64,000 nucleotides of DNA from Provencibacterium sp. (lineage in GTDB: Bacteria; Bacillota; Clostridia; Oscillospirales; Ruminococcaceae), in the NCBI GenBank assembly GCA_022793895.1, contig JAAWDS010000006.1, positions 124,001-188,000 of the forward strand, given 5' to 3'. Positions 10,706 to 19,619 of this stretch are shown in pieces. Both the position numbers and the translations under genes were made by a program. The notes under the pieces were generated by a model that saw nothing but the letters and a program-made list of their open reading frames with translations, searched no databases and had not been told where the DNA came from. How positions within the stretch are numbered: the stretch's first letter is position 1; the number at the start of each line of letters is the position of its first letter.

Positions 10706-11248
10706 TCAGTTCTCTGCATAAATCTCCGGCTTGAGAACGCCGATAAACGGCAGATTCCGGTATTTTTCCGCATAGTCCAGACCATAACCTACCACAAATT
10801 CATCCGGAACCACGAATCCTGAATAATCCGCCTTGATATTTACCTCGCGCCGGTCGGGCTTATTTAAGAGCGTCGCAATACGAATGCTTTTTGGATTGCG
10901 CTGGCGAAGGGTATCCATTAAGTAATCAAGGGTTTTTCCGCTGTCAAGGATGTCCTCCACCATCAGGATATCATAGCCTTCCAGCGGTAGATCCAAATCT
11001 TTGATTATTTTAACCACCCCGGTGGTTTTTACCCCTGCGCCATAACTGGAAACCGCCATAAAATCAACCCGTGCATGGATGGTAATAGCCCGCATGAGAT
11101 CCGCCATAAAAATGACCGATCCCTTTAAAACGCTGACGAGCAGTAGGTTCTTATCCTTGTAGTCCTCGCTGATCCGGCTGCCGATCTCATGAACCTTCTT
11201 TTGAAGCTCCTCCTCCGTAATCAGCACCCTCAGAATGTCTTCCTGCAT
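10706..11248 (-). CDS. hpt: Hypoxanthine phosphoribosyltransferase
   Basis: VEDILDSGKTLDYL PRPP-binding motif; adjacent to tilS and ftsH as in many Firmicutes. Confidence 0.95.
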   Translation of the reverse strand: MQEDILRVLITEEELQKKVHEIGSRISEDYKDKNLLLVSVLKGSVIFMADLMRAITIHARVDFMAVSSYGAGVKTTGVVKIIKDLDLPLEGYDILMVEDILDSGKTLDYLMDTLRQRNPKSIRIATLLNKPDRREVNIKADYSGFVVPDEFVVGYGLDYAEKYRNLPFIGVLKPEIYAEN

Positions 11249-12624
11249 CTCCCCGACTCCTCTACCCTTTTAATCTCCAAAAACCGCTTAGTTTCCCGGC
11301 CCGGCGAAACACGGGCGTCCGCGCCAAACCCTTCCACCCAAAAAACACCTTTGTCATCGGCGCACACCAAAATAGCCAATCTTTCCTCCGGCGGAATATG
11401 ATATTCATTGAACAGCTTTTTTAGCGGCTTCGTCCAACGCCTTTCCGGATGGGAAAAACAATCTCCTGCACGGCGTGTACGCACTACTACATTGTCACCT
11501 ATCTTATCATAATCTACCAGATTTTTTAATAGGCTTTTTGGAATGTTTTCAATATTTTTAAAATGTTCATATCCATCACACAAAAAACGGATGGTTTTAT
11601 TTTGAATCTGTACAATATTCCCTTCTATTGGAAACGGAACCGGAACGAATCCTCCATTCTCCGGCCGTTCTGAAGCTAGCTCATGCCGCTCCTGCATGGA
11701 AAGCAATTGACCTTTACACACAAAAAACAGACCGCGCCGCAGCTCGATACAGCACCGACCGTCCGCTATCCCAGCTAACATCCGTTCCACCCGGACAAAC
11801 TCTGGTTCTACCCGGTATTCCCGCAGAAGCCGCACCAGAACCGCACGCCGCAAAGCCATGGGGAGCGTTTCCCATTCCGCAAACCAGAATGCCTCCCCCT
11901 CCTGAGCGTTCTCCAACCGCCGCCCCGCCTCGCTGTCCAGATAGTCCTCCGTTTCCCGAAGCAGCGTTTGTAGCCTTACTGCGGCCGCATCTGCATGCGG
12001 GTTCAACTGATAAAGCTCCGGAATCAGCCGGTGACGAATACGGTTGCGGGTATAGGCATCGGTCAAGTTGGAGGAATCGGTCCGATAATCCAGCCCACGC
12101 TCCGCCAGATAGCTTTCAACCTCCTGCCGGGTCATGCCGATGAGCGGCCGTATGATTCGCCCGCGCACCGGCGGTATCCCGCTGAGTCCCCGAAGCCCAG
12201 TCCCCCGCGCAAGGTGGTAGAGCATCGTCTCCATGCTGTCGGAAAGCGTATGCGCGGTCGCTATCTTTGCATCCAGTCTGCCAGCTAGCTCCTCAAAACG
12301 CTGGTAGCGGATTTCACGTGCCGCAAGCTCGATCGACTGCCCTTTTTCCACCGCTTGAGCTGCGATCTCTTCTGTAAAGCTAAATAGCTTTACAGAATAC
12401 CGGCGGCACAACTGCCGGACGAATGCTTCGTCCCCATCCGATTCATCTCCGCGCAGCCGGTGGTTGATGTGGCAAACGAAGACGCGCAGCCCCCACTCCG
12501 GCAGTCCCCGGCACAAAAAATCGAGCAGGGCGGTGGAATCTGCGCCGCCCGATACGCCGACAACTACCGCCTCGCCCTGCTTCAGCATTTGATGCCGCTC
12601 GACAGCCTCGATGATTTTATTCAT
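11230..12624 (-). CDS. tilS: tRNA(Ile)-lysidine synthase TilS
   Basis: PP-loop VGVSGGADSTALLDFL; TilS C-terminal domain. Confidence 0.95.
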   Translation of the reverse strand: MNKIIEAVERHQMLKQGEAVVVGVSGGADSTALLDFLCRGLPEWGLRVFVCHINHRLRGDESDGDEAFVRQLCRRYSVKLFSFTEEIAAQAVEKGQSIELAAREIRYQRFEELAGRLDAKIATAHTLSDSMETMLYHLARGTGLRGLSGIPPVRGRIIRPLIGMTRQEVESYLAERGLDYRTDSSNLTDAYTRNRIRHRLIPELYQLNPHADAAAVRLQTLLRETEDYLDSEAGRRLENAQEGEAFWFAEWETLPMALRRAVLVRLLREYRVEPEFVRVERMLAGIADGRCCIELRRGLFFVCKGQLLSMQERHELASERPENGGFVPVPFPIEGNIVQIQNKTIRFLCDGYEHFKNIENIPKSLLKNLVDYDKIGDNVVVRTRRAGDCFSHPERRWTKPLKKLFNEYHIPPEERLAILVCADDKGVFWVEGFGADARVSPGRETKRFLEIKRVEESGRCRKTF

Positions 12625-13981
12625 TGCGAAACCTCTCCAGCGTGGTAAAACGGGTAAACTGTCCTTCCCATCCTAAACCAACCGTATCGGTTTCGCCATG
12701 GCGGTTTTTGGCAACGATACACTCGGCAATATTCTGATCCGCCGAATCCCGGTTATAGTAAGCGTCGCGATAGAGGAACATGACAATATCGGCATCCTGC
12801 TCAATCGAACCGGATTCGCGCAGATCGGAAAGCATCGGCCGGTGATCGCTGCGTGAATCCGGACCGCGGGAGAGCTGGGAAAGAGTAATAATGGGAACGT
12901 TGAGCTCTTTCGCCATAATCTTCAAGGAACGTGTGATCTCCGAAACCTCCTGAACGCGGTTTTCAATCCGCCGTCCGGAAGACATCAGCTGTAGGTAATC
13001 AATCACTACCAACCCCAGATCCCGTACCCGCCGCAGCTTCGCCTTCATTTCTGCAACGGTAATGCCCGGCGTATCGTCGATATAAATCGGGGAAGAAGAG
13101 AGCATCTGCGCCGAAAGCGCCAAGCGCTCCCAATCCCCTCCTGAGAGCGTTCCAGTCCGCAGCTGCTGGGATTGAATGCTGGCCTCGCTGGAAAGCACCC
13201 GCAAAACGAGCTGTTCGCGGCTCATTTCCAGCGAAAAAATCGCAACCGGCCGTTTGGCCTTGGTGGCGACATTGGAGGCAATATTGAGCGCAAAGGCGGT
13301 TTTCCCCATAGCCGGCCGCGCCGCCAGCAGAATCAAATCGGATTTATTAAGCCCTGTGGTGATCTGATCCAACTGGGAAAAACCGCTGGGGATGCCGGTA
13401 TACTCCGCCCGTTCATCCCCCGAAAGGCGCTGAAGCTGATCATAGGTAGACAGGATGATCTCTTCGATCGGGACCAGCCCTCCCGCCTCTCTCCCCTGCC
13501 GGATGCTGAAAATACGGTGCTCCGCGTTGTCTAAAAGCGTCTTTGCGTCTATCTGCGGATCGTGCGACATCTCTACAATATCCTTCGCCGCATAGACTAG
13601 GCTGCGGATATAGTGCTTCTCCTGCACAATCAAGGCATAGGACTCAATATTGGCGACCGAAGGGACGATCTGCGCGAGCTGGGTCAGGTAGACCTTCGCA
13701 TCCTCATCCGAAGCAAAGATCCTTTGCGCCTTCGCCTCCTCTAAAACGGTAATCAGATCGATATTGGCGCCCACAGTGAACATTTGCAGCAGGATACCGA
13801 ATAGCTGCTTATGCTGTGGGCGGTAAAAGCAATCCGGCGATGAAACGTACTGCAAAACGCTGGGAATACAGGCTGGTTCAATGAGCATTGCCCCCAGTAC
13901 CGACTGCTCGGCTTCTGCTGAAAACGGAAGCTCCTGTGTCATCGCATCCGGATCCAGAAAGTCCGCCATCTGTTTGTCCAC
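12617..13981 (-). CDS. dnaB: Replicative DNA helicase DnaB
   Basis: LPFSAEAEQSVLGAML N-terminus, ARPAMGKTAFALNIA Walker A, VIDYLQLM. Confidence 0.97.
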   Translation of the reverse strand: MDKQMADFLDPDAMTQELPFSAEAEQSVLGAMLIEPACIPSVLQYVSSPDCFYRPQHKQLFGILLQMFTVGANIDLITVLEEAKAQRIFASDEDAKVYLTQLAQIVPSVANIESYALIVQEKHYIRSLVYAAKDIVEMSHDPQIDAKTLLDNAEHRIFSIRQGREAGGLVPIEEIILSTYDQLQRLSGDERAEYTGIPSGFSQLDQITTGLNKSDLILLAARPAMGKTAFALNIASNVATKAKRPVAIFSLEMSREQLVLRVLSSEASIQSQQLRTGTLSGGDWERLALSAQMLSSSPIYIDDTPGITVAEMKAKLRRVRDLGLVVIDYLQLMSSGRRIENRVQEVSEITRSLKIMAKELNVPIITLSQLSRGPDSRSDHRPMLSDLRESGSIEQDADIVMFLYRDAYYNRDSADQNIAECIVAKNRHGETDTVGLGWEGQFTRFTTLERFRNE

Positions 13982-14148
13982 CTCCTCGTTTCTTCATATT
14001 CGGACCTAGCGGAAAAGCAAACTGCTTCGCTGGGCTTCCGCCTCTTTAAGCAGACGGCTTTTATCCGCCGCCCATACCCCAATTTTGGATATGCAAATGG
14101 TCTTTTAACGGAGTTGTAAAAAACGCGCTTCCGGTTTGTAGATACTAG

Positions 14149-14259
14149 AAAAAGCTGCGGTTTCGCGCTTATAGCGCGAAATTCGGGCCTTCATTTTGGC
14201 CCGAAAACGCTTTTTCAAGGGGCTGTAAAAAAACGCGTTGCGTTTTTTTACAGCCCCTT
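14149..14259 (+). repeat. Structured intergenic repeat copy B: three tandem hairpins ending in a 20-bp stem / 3-nt loop palindrome
   Basis: Stem arms 14161-14169/14173-14181, 14182-14189/14198-14205, 14217-14236/14240-14259; matches copy A in opposite orientation. Confidence 0.75.
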
Positions 14260-14278
14260 TGCAGCTCCAGGTATGGGC

Positions 14279-14728
14279 TTATTCTTCTTCGCTGACAACT
14301 ACATAAACCTTCGCAGAAACGCCGGGATGCAGCTTGATCTCCGCGGTAAAGGTACCGAAGCCCTTGATATCGCTCTCCAGCGAGATCTTCTTCTTGTCGA
14401 CGCTTTCTCCCAACATCTTTTCGATTCCCGCTGCAATCTCTTTAGAGGTAATCGAGCCAAAGAGTTTCCCGTTCTGTCCTGCCTTTGCAGCGAGCTTGAT
14501 CGTTTTTTCATTCAGATTTTTGGCCGTGTTTTCTGCACGCTCGCGCAGCTCCTGCGCATGGTGTTCCTGCGCCAGCTTCACGTTTTTAATATCGTTGAGC
14601 GCTTGGGCGCTCGCCTCTACAGCCAACCCGCGAACAATTAAAAAGTTACGCGCATAGCCGTCCGCAACGTTGACGATATCCCCCTTTTTTCCTGTACCGC
14701 GTACATCCTGTTTTAAGACAACCTTCAT
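14279..14728 (-). CDS. rplI: 50S ribosomal protein L9
   Basis: MKVVLKQDVRGTGKKGDIVNVADGYARNFLI signature. Confidence 0.97.
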   Translation of the reverse strand: MKVVLKQDVRGTGKKGDIVNVADGYARNFLIVRGLAVEASAQALNDIKNVKLAQEHHAQELRERAENTAKNLNEKTIKLAAKAGQNGKLFGSITSKEIAAGIEKMLGESVDKKKISLESDIKGFGTFTAEIKLHPGVSAKVYVVVSEEE

Positions 14729-14865
14729 TGTATACTCCGTTTCTCCGCTTCAACTACATTTGCGGCAGCCGCATTTTGATAATGGCGAGCGGCGCGCCAG
14801 AATGATTATAGCCATGAAATGCCGATCCCCCAAAAAAGGACCCGCTCCCCTGAGTTTAAAGCGCA

Positions 14866-16845
14866 CTATTTCTGATTCAGCGTTTCGTAATACTCATCAA
14901 TCGCGCCTAATAGCTGCTGATGCACATCGTCTATCTCAGCGCCCGGAAATTGTGCGGCTGCCATGTTCAGGTGCCCGCCGCCGCCCAGCTTTTCCATGAT
15001 GAGCTGAACATTGAGCGCGCCCATCGATCTTGCAGAAACCTCCACCTGGGAGCCGTTTTCAAACACGACAAAAGAGGCGTCCACCTCCGAAATGGATAAC
15101 AGCTCGTCAGCAGCCTGCGGAGCGATGAGCTTGATATCCTCCACCGCGCCTTGAGAGAAGGCAATGGCACAGCGGCGGTAAGCTGTCGCGGAGGACACGA
15201 GCTTTGCCTTTTTCTGATAGGATTCCATCGGTGAAGCAAAGAGCTTGCGCACCTCTACCGTATCCGCACCCAGCCGTTTTAGGTAGGCGGCCGCCTCAAA
15301 GGTACGCACGCCCGCTTTGACGACAAAGTTCTTGGTATCCAGCATTATGCCCGCAAGCAGCGCCTCCGCCTCCGGACGGCCCAGGTTTTTCTGTAGGCCG
15401 AGATAAGGGATCAATTCCGCTACCATCTCCGAAGCGGACGAAGCATAAGGCTCATGATAGAAAATGACGGTGTTATCGATATAATCCACCATTTTGCGGT
15501 GGTGATCGATCACCACTACCGAACGGCAGCGGCGGTAGAGCTCTTCACTCTCGATAAAATGCTTGGCATGTACATCCACAATAATGAGCAGCGTATCCTT
15601 ATCGATATGCTCCAACAGCTCTTCCGGTTCATGAAAAGCATCCCCATAATTTTCCGCTTGGAGCTTATCGATCAGCGGCTTTGCCAGATTCTTCTGCTTG
15701 TTAATGGCGATCGCTGCATTCCGCCCCAGCAGCCGGGCCGCCCGGTAGACGCCCAGCGCTGCGCCGACACAATCCAGATCGGCAAAGCGATGGCCCATGA
15801 TGATCACATTGCTGGCGGAAGAAATGAGCTCTGCGAGCGCGGTGGCAATAATACGCGATTTTACCTTGGTCCGCTTTTCAATCCCTTTAGAGACGCCGCC
15901 ATAAAACTCATAACCGGCCGAGGTTTTAATCGCCGCTTGATCCCCGCCGCGTCCAAGCGACATATCCAGCGCCTGGCGCGCCATTTCCTCCGCCTCCGCC
16001 AACGAATTTGCATGCCTCCCCACACCGATCGAGAGAGTGGCCGGAATTCGCTGCGCAACTTCAATTTTCCGCACATTGTCTAGGAGAGAAAAACGGCCGG
16101 AGATGATCTGCTGCATGGCGCTTTCTTCCACAACAGCATAATATTTATTCTGTTCGATTTTGCAGAGCAGCGCGCCATATTCCTTCAGATAGCTGGTTAT
16201 CGCATAGTCCACTTCTGGAAGCGCTTGGGCCCGGCCGCTCTCCCGCGCATTCTGAAGAAGCTCCTCATAATTATCGATGGTGATGATCAGGACTGTCGCG
16301 CGGGTGCGCAGATAGCGCTCCTTGTACTCCTTGAGTTCGGTATCGTCCACCAGATAGATAATGTGAACCGCCGTTTCATTCTGTACCGTCCGAACGGCAA
16401 AAGCGGTATAGCGGTTCTTTTTATAGCTCAACTGCATTTCCTGCTGCGGCTGCCCGCTCTGGAAAACCAGGCCGGTGAAAACCTCTGAGATGTTCATCCC
16501 GTGCAGATCGTCGCTCTGCAAAACCGTTTGGCGGCACCGATCGTTGTACCACAAAATTTCCCCATTGTCCAATACAATGATCACCGGCATAGGGAAATGA
16601 ACAAGGGCCTCGGTCTGGGTGGAAGAAAGAAGGCCGCTCAAATCAATCGAAAAGCGGCGCAGCCGGCGCTGGAAAACCACCGTATAAACCACAGAAAAAA
16701 GCACGCTGGCGCCAAGCAGCACGCCGCCCGCCATATAAAACAGCCGCCCCGGCAGAAGGATGGATAGCGCATACAACAGGCCGAGCGCCAAGAGCAGTGA
16801 AACGATATACGGCCGGAACATTTTGGCGTATGTTTTCATGGGCAT
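14866..16845 (-). CDS. gdpP: DHH family phosphoesterase, GdpP-like cyclic-di-AMP phosphodiesterase
   Basis: Two TM segments, PAS/degenerate GGDEF-like region, DHH motif VVIDHHRK, DHHA1 GGGGHLNMAAAQ; next to rplI/dnaB. Confidence 0.92.
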   Translation of the reverse strand: MPMKTYAKMFRPYIVSLLLALGLLYALSILLPGRLFYMAGGVLLGASVLFSVVYTVVFQRRLRRFSIDLSGLLSSTQTEALVHFPMPVIIVLDNGEILWYNDRCRQTVLQSDDLHGMNISEVFTGLVFQSGQPQQEMQLSYKKNRYTAFAVRTVQNETAVHIIYLVDDTELKEYKERYLRTRATVLIITIDNYEELLQNARESGRAQALPEVDYAITSYLKEYGALLCKIEQNKYYAVVEESAMQQIISGRFSLLDNVRKIEVAQRIPATLSIGVGRHANSLAEAEEMARQALDMSLGRGGDQAAIKTSAGYEFYGGVSKGIEKRTKVKSRIIATALAELISSASNVIIMGHRFADLDCVGAALGVYRAARLLGRNAAIAINKQKNLAKPLIDKLQAENYGDAFHEPEELLEHIDKDTLLIIVDVHAKHFIESEELYRRCRSVVVIDHHRKMVDYIDNTVIFYHEPYASSASEMVAELIPYLGLQKNLGRPEAEALLAGIMLDTKNFVVKAGVRTFEAAAYLKRLGADTVEVRKLFASPMESYQKKAKLVSSATAYRRCAIAFSQGAVEDIKLIAPQAADELLSISEVDASFVVFENGSQVEVSARSMGALNVQLIMEKLGGGGHLNMAAAQFPGAEIDDVHQQLLGAIDEYYETLNQK

Positions 16846-17029
16846 CCTCCTCTTATGGAATCATCGGCGGCAGCGGCTAGGCGCTCTGCGGCTAAACTGC
16901 CCGGAAGGCTTTCCTACCCTTAACACTACCGCTTTGGTTCATATTGTAACATATTTTTCCCTTTAAGAGAAGCCCCCGCTGAAATTTTAGCGTTCATGAC
17001 GAAAGGGCCGGCGCAAATAACACGGAAGC

Positions 17030-17065
17030 CTGCTGTAACAGATAAAACTGTTTACAGCAGGCCCC
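17030..17065 (-). terminator. Terminator hairpin downstream of RNase J
   Basis: gcctgctgtaacag-ataaaa-ctgtttacagcaggc just after the stop of the minus-strand CDS. Confidence 0.6.
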
Positions 17066-17086
17066 GCTTATGGATGAAACGATCCG

Positions 17087-19123
17087 CTATACTTCCTGAA
17101 TAATGGGCAGGATCATCGGACTGCGCTTAGTCTTGTTATATAAGAAGCGGCTCAGGTCGTCCCGAATCATCTGCTTGATGTTTCCCCACTCCCGAATGCC
17201 GCCGTTGGTGCAGTTCTCCAGTGTGCGGCGCACTACCTCGTTCGCCTCGTTCATCAGGTTCTCCGCCTCCCGGACATAGACGAAACCGCGGGAAACAATG
17301 TCTGGGCCCGCCATTACCCGGCCGGTAGCAGCGTCGATAGTTGTCACCACCACTATCAGCCCATCCTCCGAAAGATGCCGCCGGTCGCGCAGGACGATGC
17401 TGCCAACATCGCCCACGCCCAAGCCGTCCACCATAACCGCACCGGCCGGAACAGAGCCGACGACCTTCAGCTCCACCCCATCGCACTCCACGACCTTTCC
17501 AATATCGGTCAGCAGGATATTTTTGCGGTCCATCCCCATCTCGGCGGCCAGGTCGGCATGCTTGGAGAGGTGCTTATATTCGCCATGGACGGGCATAAAG
17601 AACCGGGGCCGCGTCAGGCTGTGGATGAGGCGCAGCTCGTCCTGACAGGCATGGCCGGAAACATGCACCTCATACATTTTTTCATAAATCACGTGTGCGC
17701 CGAGCTTCATCAGCTCGTTGACCACTCCGCCCACCAATTTTTCATTGCCGGGAATGGGATTCGCCGAAATGATAATAAAGTCGTTCGGCGTAACGGTCAC
17801 TTTGCGGTGATCGCTCATGGCCATGCGCGTCAGAGCCGACATAGGCTCCCCCTGGGAACCGGTAGTGATGATAACGATTTCCTCGTCCGGATAGGAGCGC
17901 AGGTTATCGATATCCACCAAAATTCCGGATGGGACGGTTAAATACCCCAATTCAATCGCTTTGGTGACAACATTGATCATGCTGCGTCCCGAAACCGCCA
18001 CCTTTTTTCCATATTTCTTCGCCGCATCTACAATCTGCTGGACGCGATGGACATTGGAGGAAAAGGTAGCGATGATGATCCGCCGGTTTCCCGCCTGGGC
18101 AAACAGAACATCGAACGATGCGCCAACATGCCGCTCGCTTTTGGTTATGCCGGGACGTTCGGCATTGGTGGAATCGGCCATCAGCAGCAAAACGCCACGG
18201 TTACCCAACTCGCCCAGGCGCGGCAGGTCGATGACCTCGCTTTCAATCGGCGTGAAATCAACCTTAAAATCGCCGGTATGGATGATAACGCCCGCAGGCG
18301 TATGGATAGCTAAACCGCAGGCATCGGGAATCGAGTGGTTCACATGGATAAATTCTACCGACATGCAGCCCATCTTGACCATCTGCCGGGGTTTTACCAC
18401 ATTGAGCTGCACTTTCCCTAGAAGATTGTGCTCCTTGAGCTTTCCCTCCACTAGACCCAGCGTCAGGCGGGTGCCGTAAAGCGGGGTTTTGAACTGACTG
18501 AGGAAATAAGGAAGCGCGCCAATGTGATCCTCGTGTCCATGGGTTAATACAACGCCGCGCAGCCGGCTCAGGTTGCGCTCAATATAGCTGAAATCCGGGA
18601 TGACGATGTCCACGCCGAGCATATCGTCATCTGGGAAAGCCAGCCCGCAATCGATAATAAACATATCGTTGGCGCACTCGATCACGGTCATATTTTTGCC
18701 GATTTCACCAAGGCCGCCTAAGGGAATGATGCGCACCGGCGTTTTACGGACCGGTTCGCGGGAGCGTTGGTTTTTTTGTGCCTTTTGCTGCTTTTGGCGC
18801 AGCCGCTCGGTGTTCTCCTGCGCAATAAGCAACTCGCTTTTGGGCGCTTTTGACCGGCGGCGCGGCGCCTTTTCTCCCTCGGGTGAGGCTTTTGTCTTTG
18901 CCGCCGCTTCTTGTGCCGGCTGCGTTTTCGAGCCTGCGCGGCTGCGCGCGCCCTTCGAAGGCCGGTTTTTCGTGCCAGCTACGGACGGATCCGCCTGTCC
19001 CGCAGACGCTGCCGGACGGGAGCTGCGCACTTTTGAATCCTGTGCGCCTGCTGCGGCGCGGTTTTGTTTGCGGGGAGCGCGAGGCTGCTTTTTTACCTCG
19101 CCTTGCTTTTCGTTTTCTGCCAC
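17087..19123 (-). CDS. rnj: Ribonuclease J
   Basis: Metallo-beta-lactamase/beta-CASP fold: IIPLGGLGEIGKNMTVIE, LTHGHEDHIGALPY, VSGHACQDELRLI; long basic N-terminal extension. Confidence 0.95.
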   Translation of the reverse strand: MAENEKQGEVKKQPRAPRKQNRAAAGAQDSKVRSSRPAASAGQADPSVAGTKNRPSKGARSRAGSKTQPAQEAAAKTKASPEGEKAPRRRSKAPKSELLIAQENTERLRQKQQKAQKNQRSREPVRKTPVRIIPLGGLGEIGKNMTVIECANDMFIIDCGLAFPDDDMLGVDIVIPDFSYIERNLSRLRGVVLTHGHEDHIGALPYFLSQFKTPLYGTRLTLGLVEGKLKEHNLLGKVQLNVVKPRQMVKMGCMSVEFIHVNHSIPDACGLAIHTPAGVIIHTGDFKVDFTPIESEVIDLPRLGELGNRGVLLLMADSTNAERPGITKSERHVGASFDVLFAQAGNRRIIIATFSSNVHRVQQIVDAAKKYGKKVAVSGRSMINVVTKAIELGYLTVPSGILVDIDNLRSYPDEEIVIITTGSQGEPMSALTRMAMSDHRKVTVTPNDFIIISANPIPGNEKLVGGVVNELMKLGAHVIYEKMYEVHVSGHACQDELRLIHSLTRPRFFMPVHGEYKHLSKHADLAAEMGMDRKNILLTDIGKVVECDGVELKVVGSVPAGAVMVDGLGVGDVGSIVLRDRRHLSEDGLIVVVTTIDAATGRVMAGPDIVSRGFVYVREAENLMNEANEVVRRTLENCTNGGIREWGNIKQMIRDDLSRFLYNKTKRSPMILPIIQEV

Positions 19124-19246
19124 TCTATGTTACCTCCAATGGTTATTCCAACACACAACAGAAACCCGCCCTATGCCTAAAAGATCGGATAGGGTGAGCC
19201 AACGGGGGTCGGAAAAATGATTCAAGTTGTTTGCCGTACCCGTAAC

Positions 19247-19502
19247 CAAAAGAAGCCCGCAGCAGTTGGAAAGAATGAAAAATGAAGCGGCTGCGGGCCG
19301 GTAAAATTACAGGAAGCCCTGTTTTCTCTGAGAACTGGCTGCCGCGCAGCTGGGAGCAACCCGTTCCGATCCCCACAATAGGAACCGGAATGCGCAGACA
19401 ACCGTTCTGTGAGCGCTCTAAAAGCAACCGCGTCTTCCATGTATGAGAATATTAAGACGGTTGTTTTTAAAGCAGGATAGAACTGCCGAACAAAACAAAT
19501 CT
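19247..19502 (-). ncRNA. Candidate structured RNA or long structured leader upstream of RNase J (family not assigned)
   Basis: Strong minus-strand promoter, then a long imperfect rod (plus coordinates 19331-19408) and a 9-bp GC stem (19255-19263/19290-19298). Confidence 0.4.
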
Positions 19503-19509
19503 TAGGTTA

Positions 19510-19538
19510 ATACTACCGCCATTTTTAAACATTGTCAA
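19510..19538 (-). promoter_or_regulatory. SigA-type promoter: TTGACA-17 bp-TAGTAT
   Basis: Reverse complement TTGACA (19533-19538), 17-bp spacer, TAGTAT (19510-19515). Confidence 0.7.
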
Positions 19539-19619
19539 GCCCTTCCATGTCGAAGGGCCGGACCGCGCTATAAAGAAAAGCCGGTGTTTTCCCGGACTCT
19601 ATAAAGCCGGACGGCTGGT

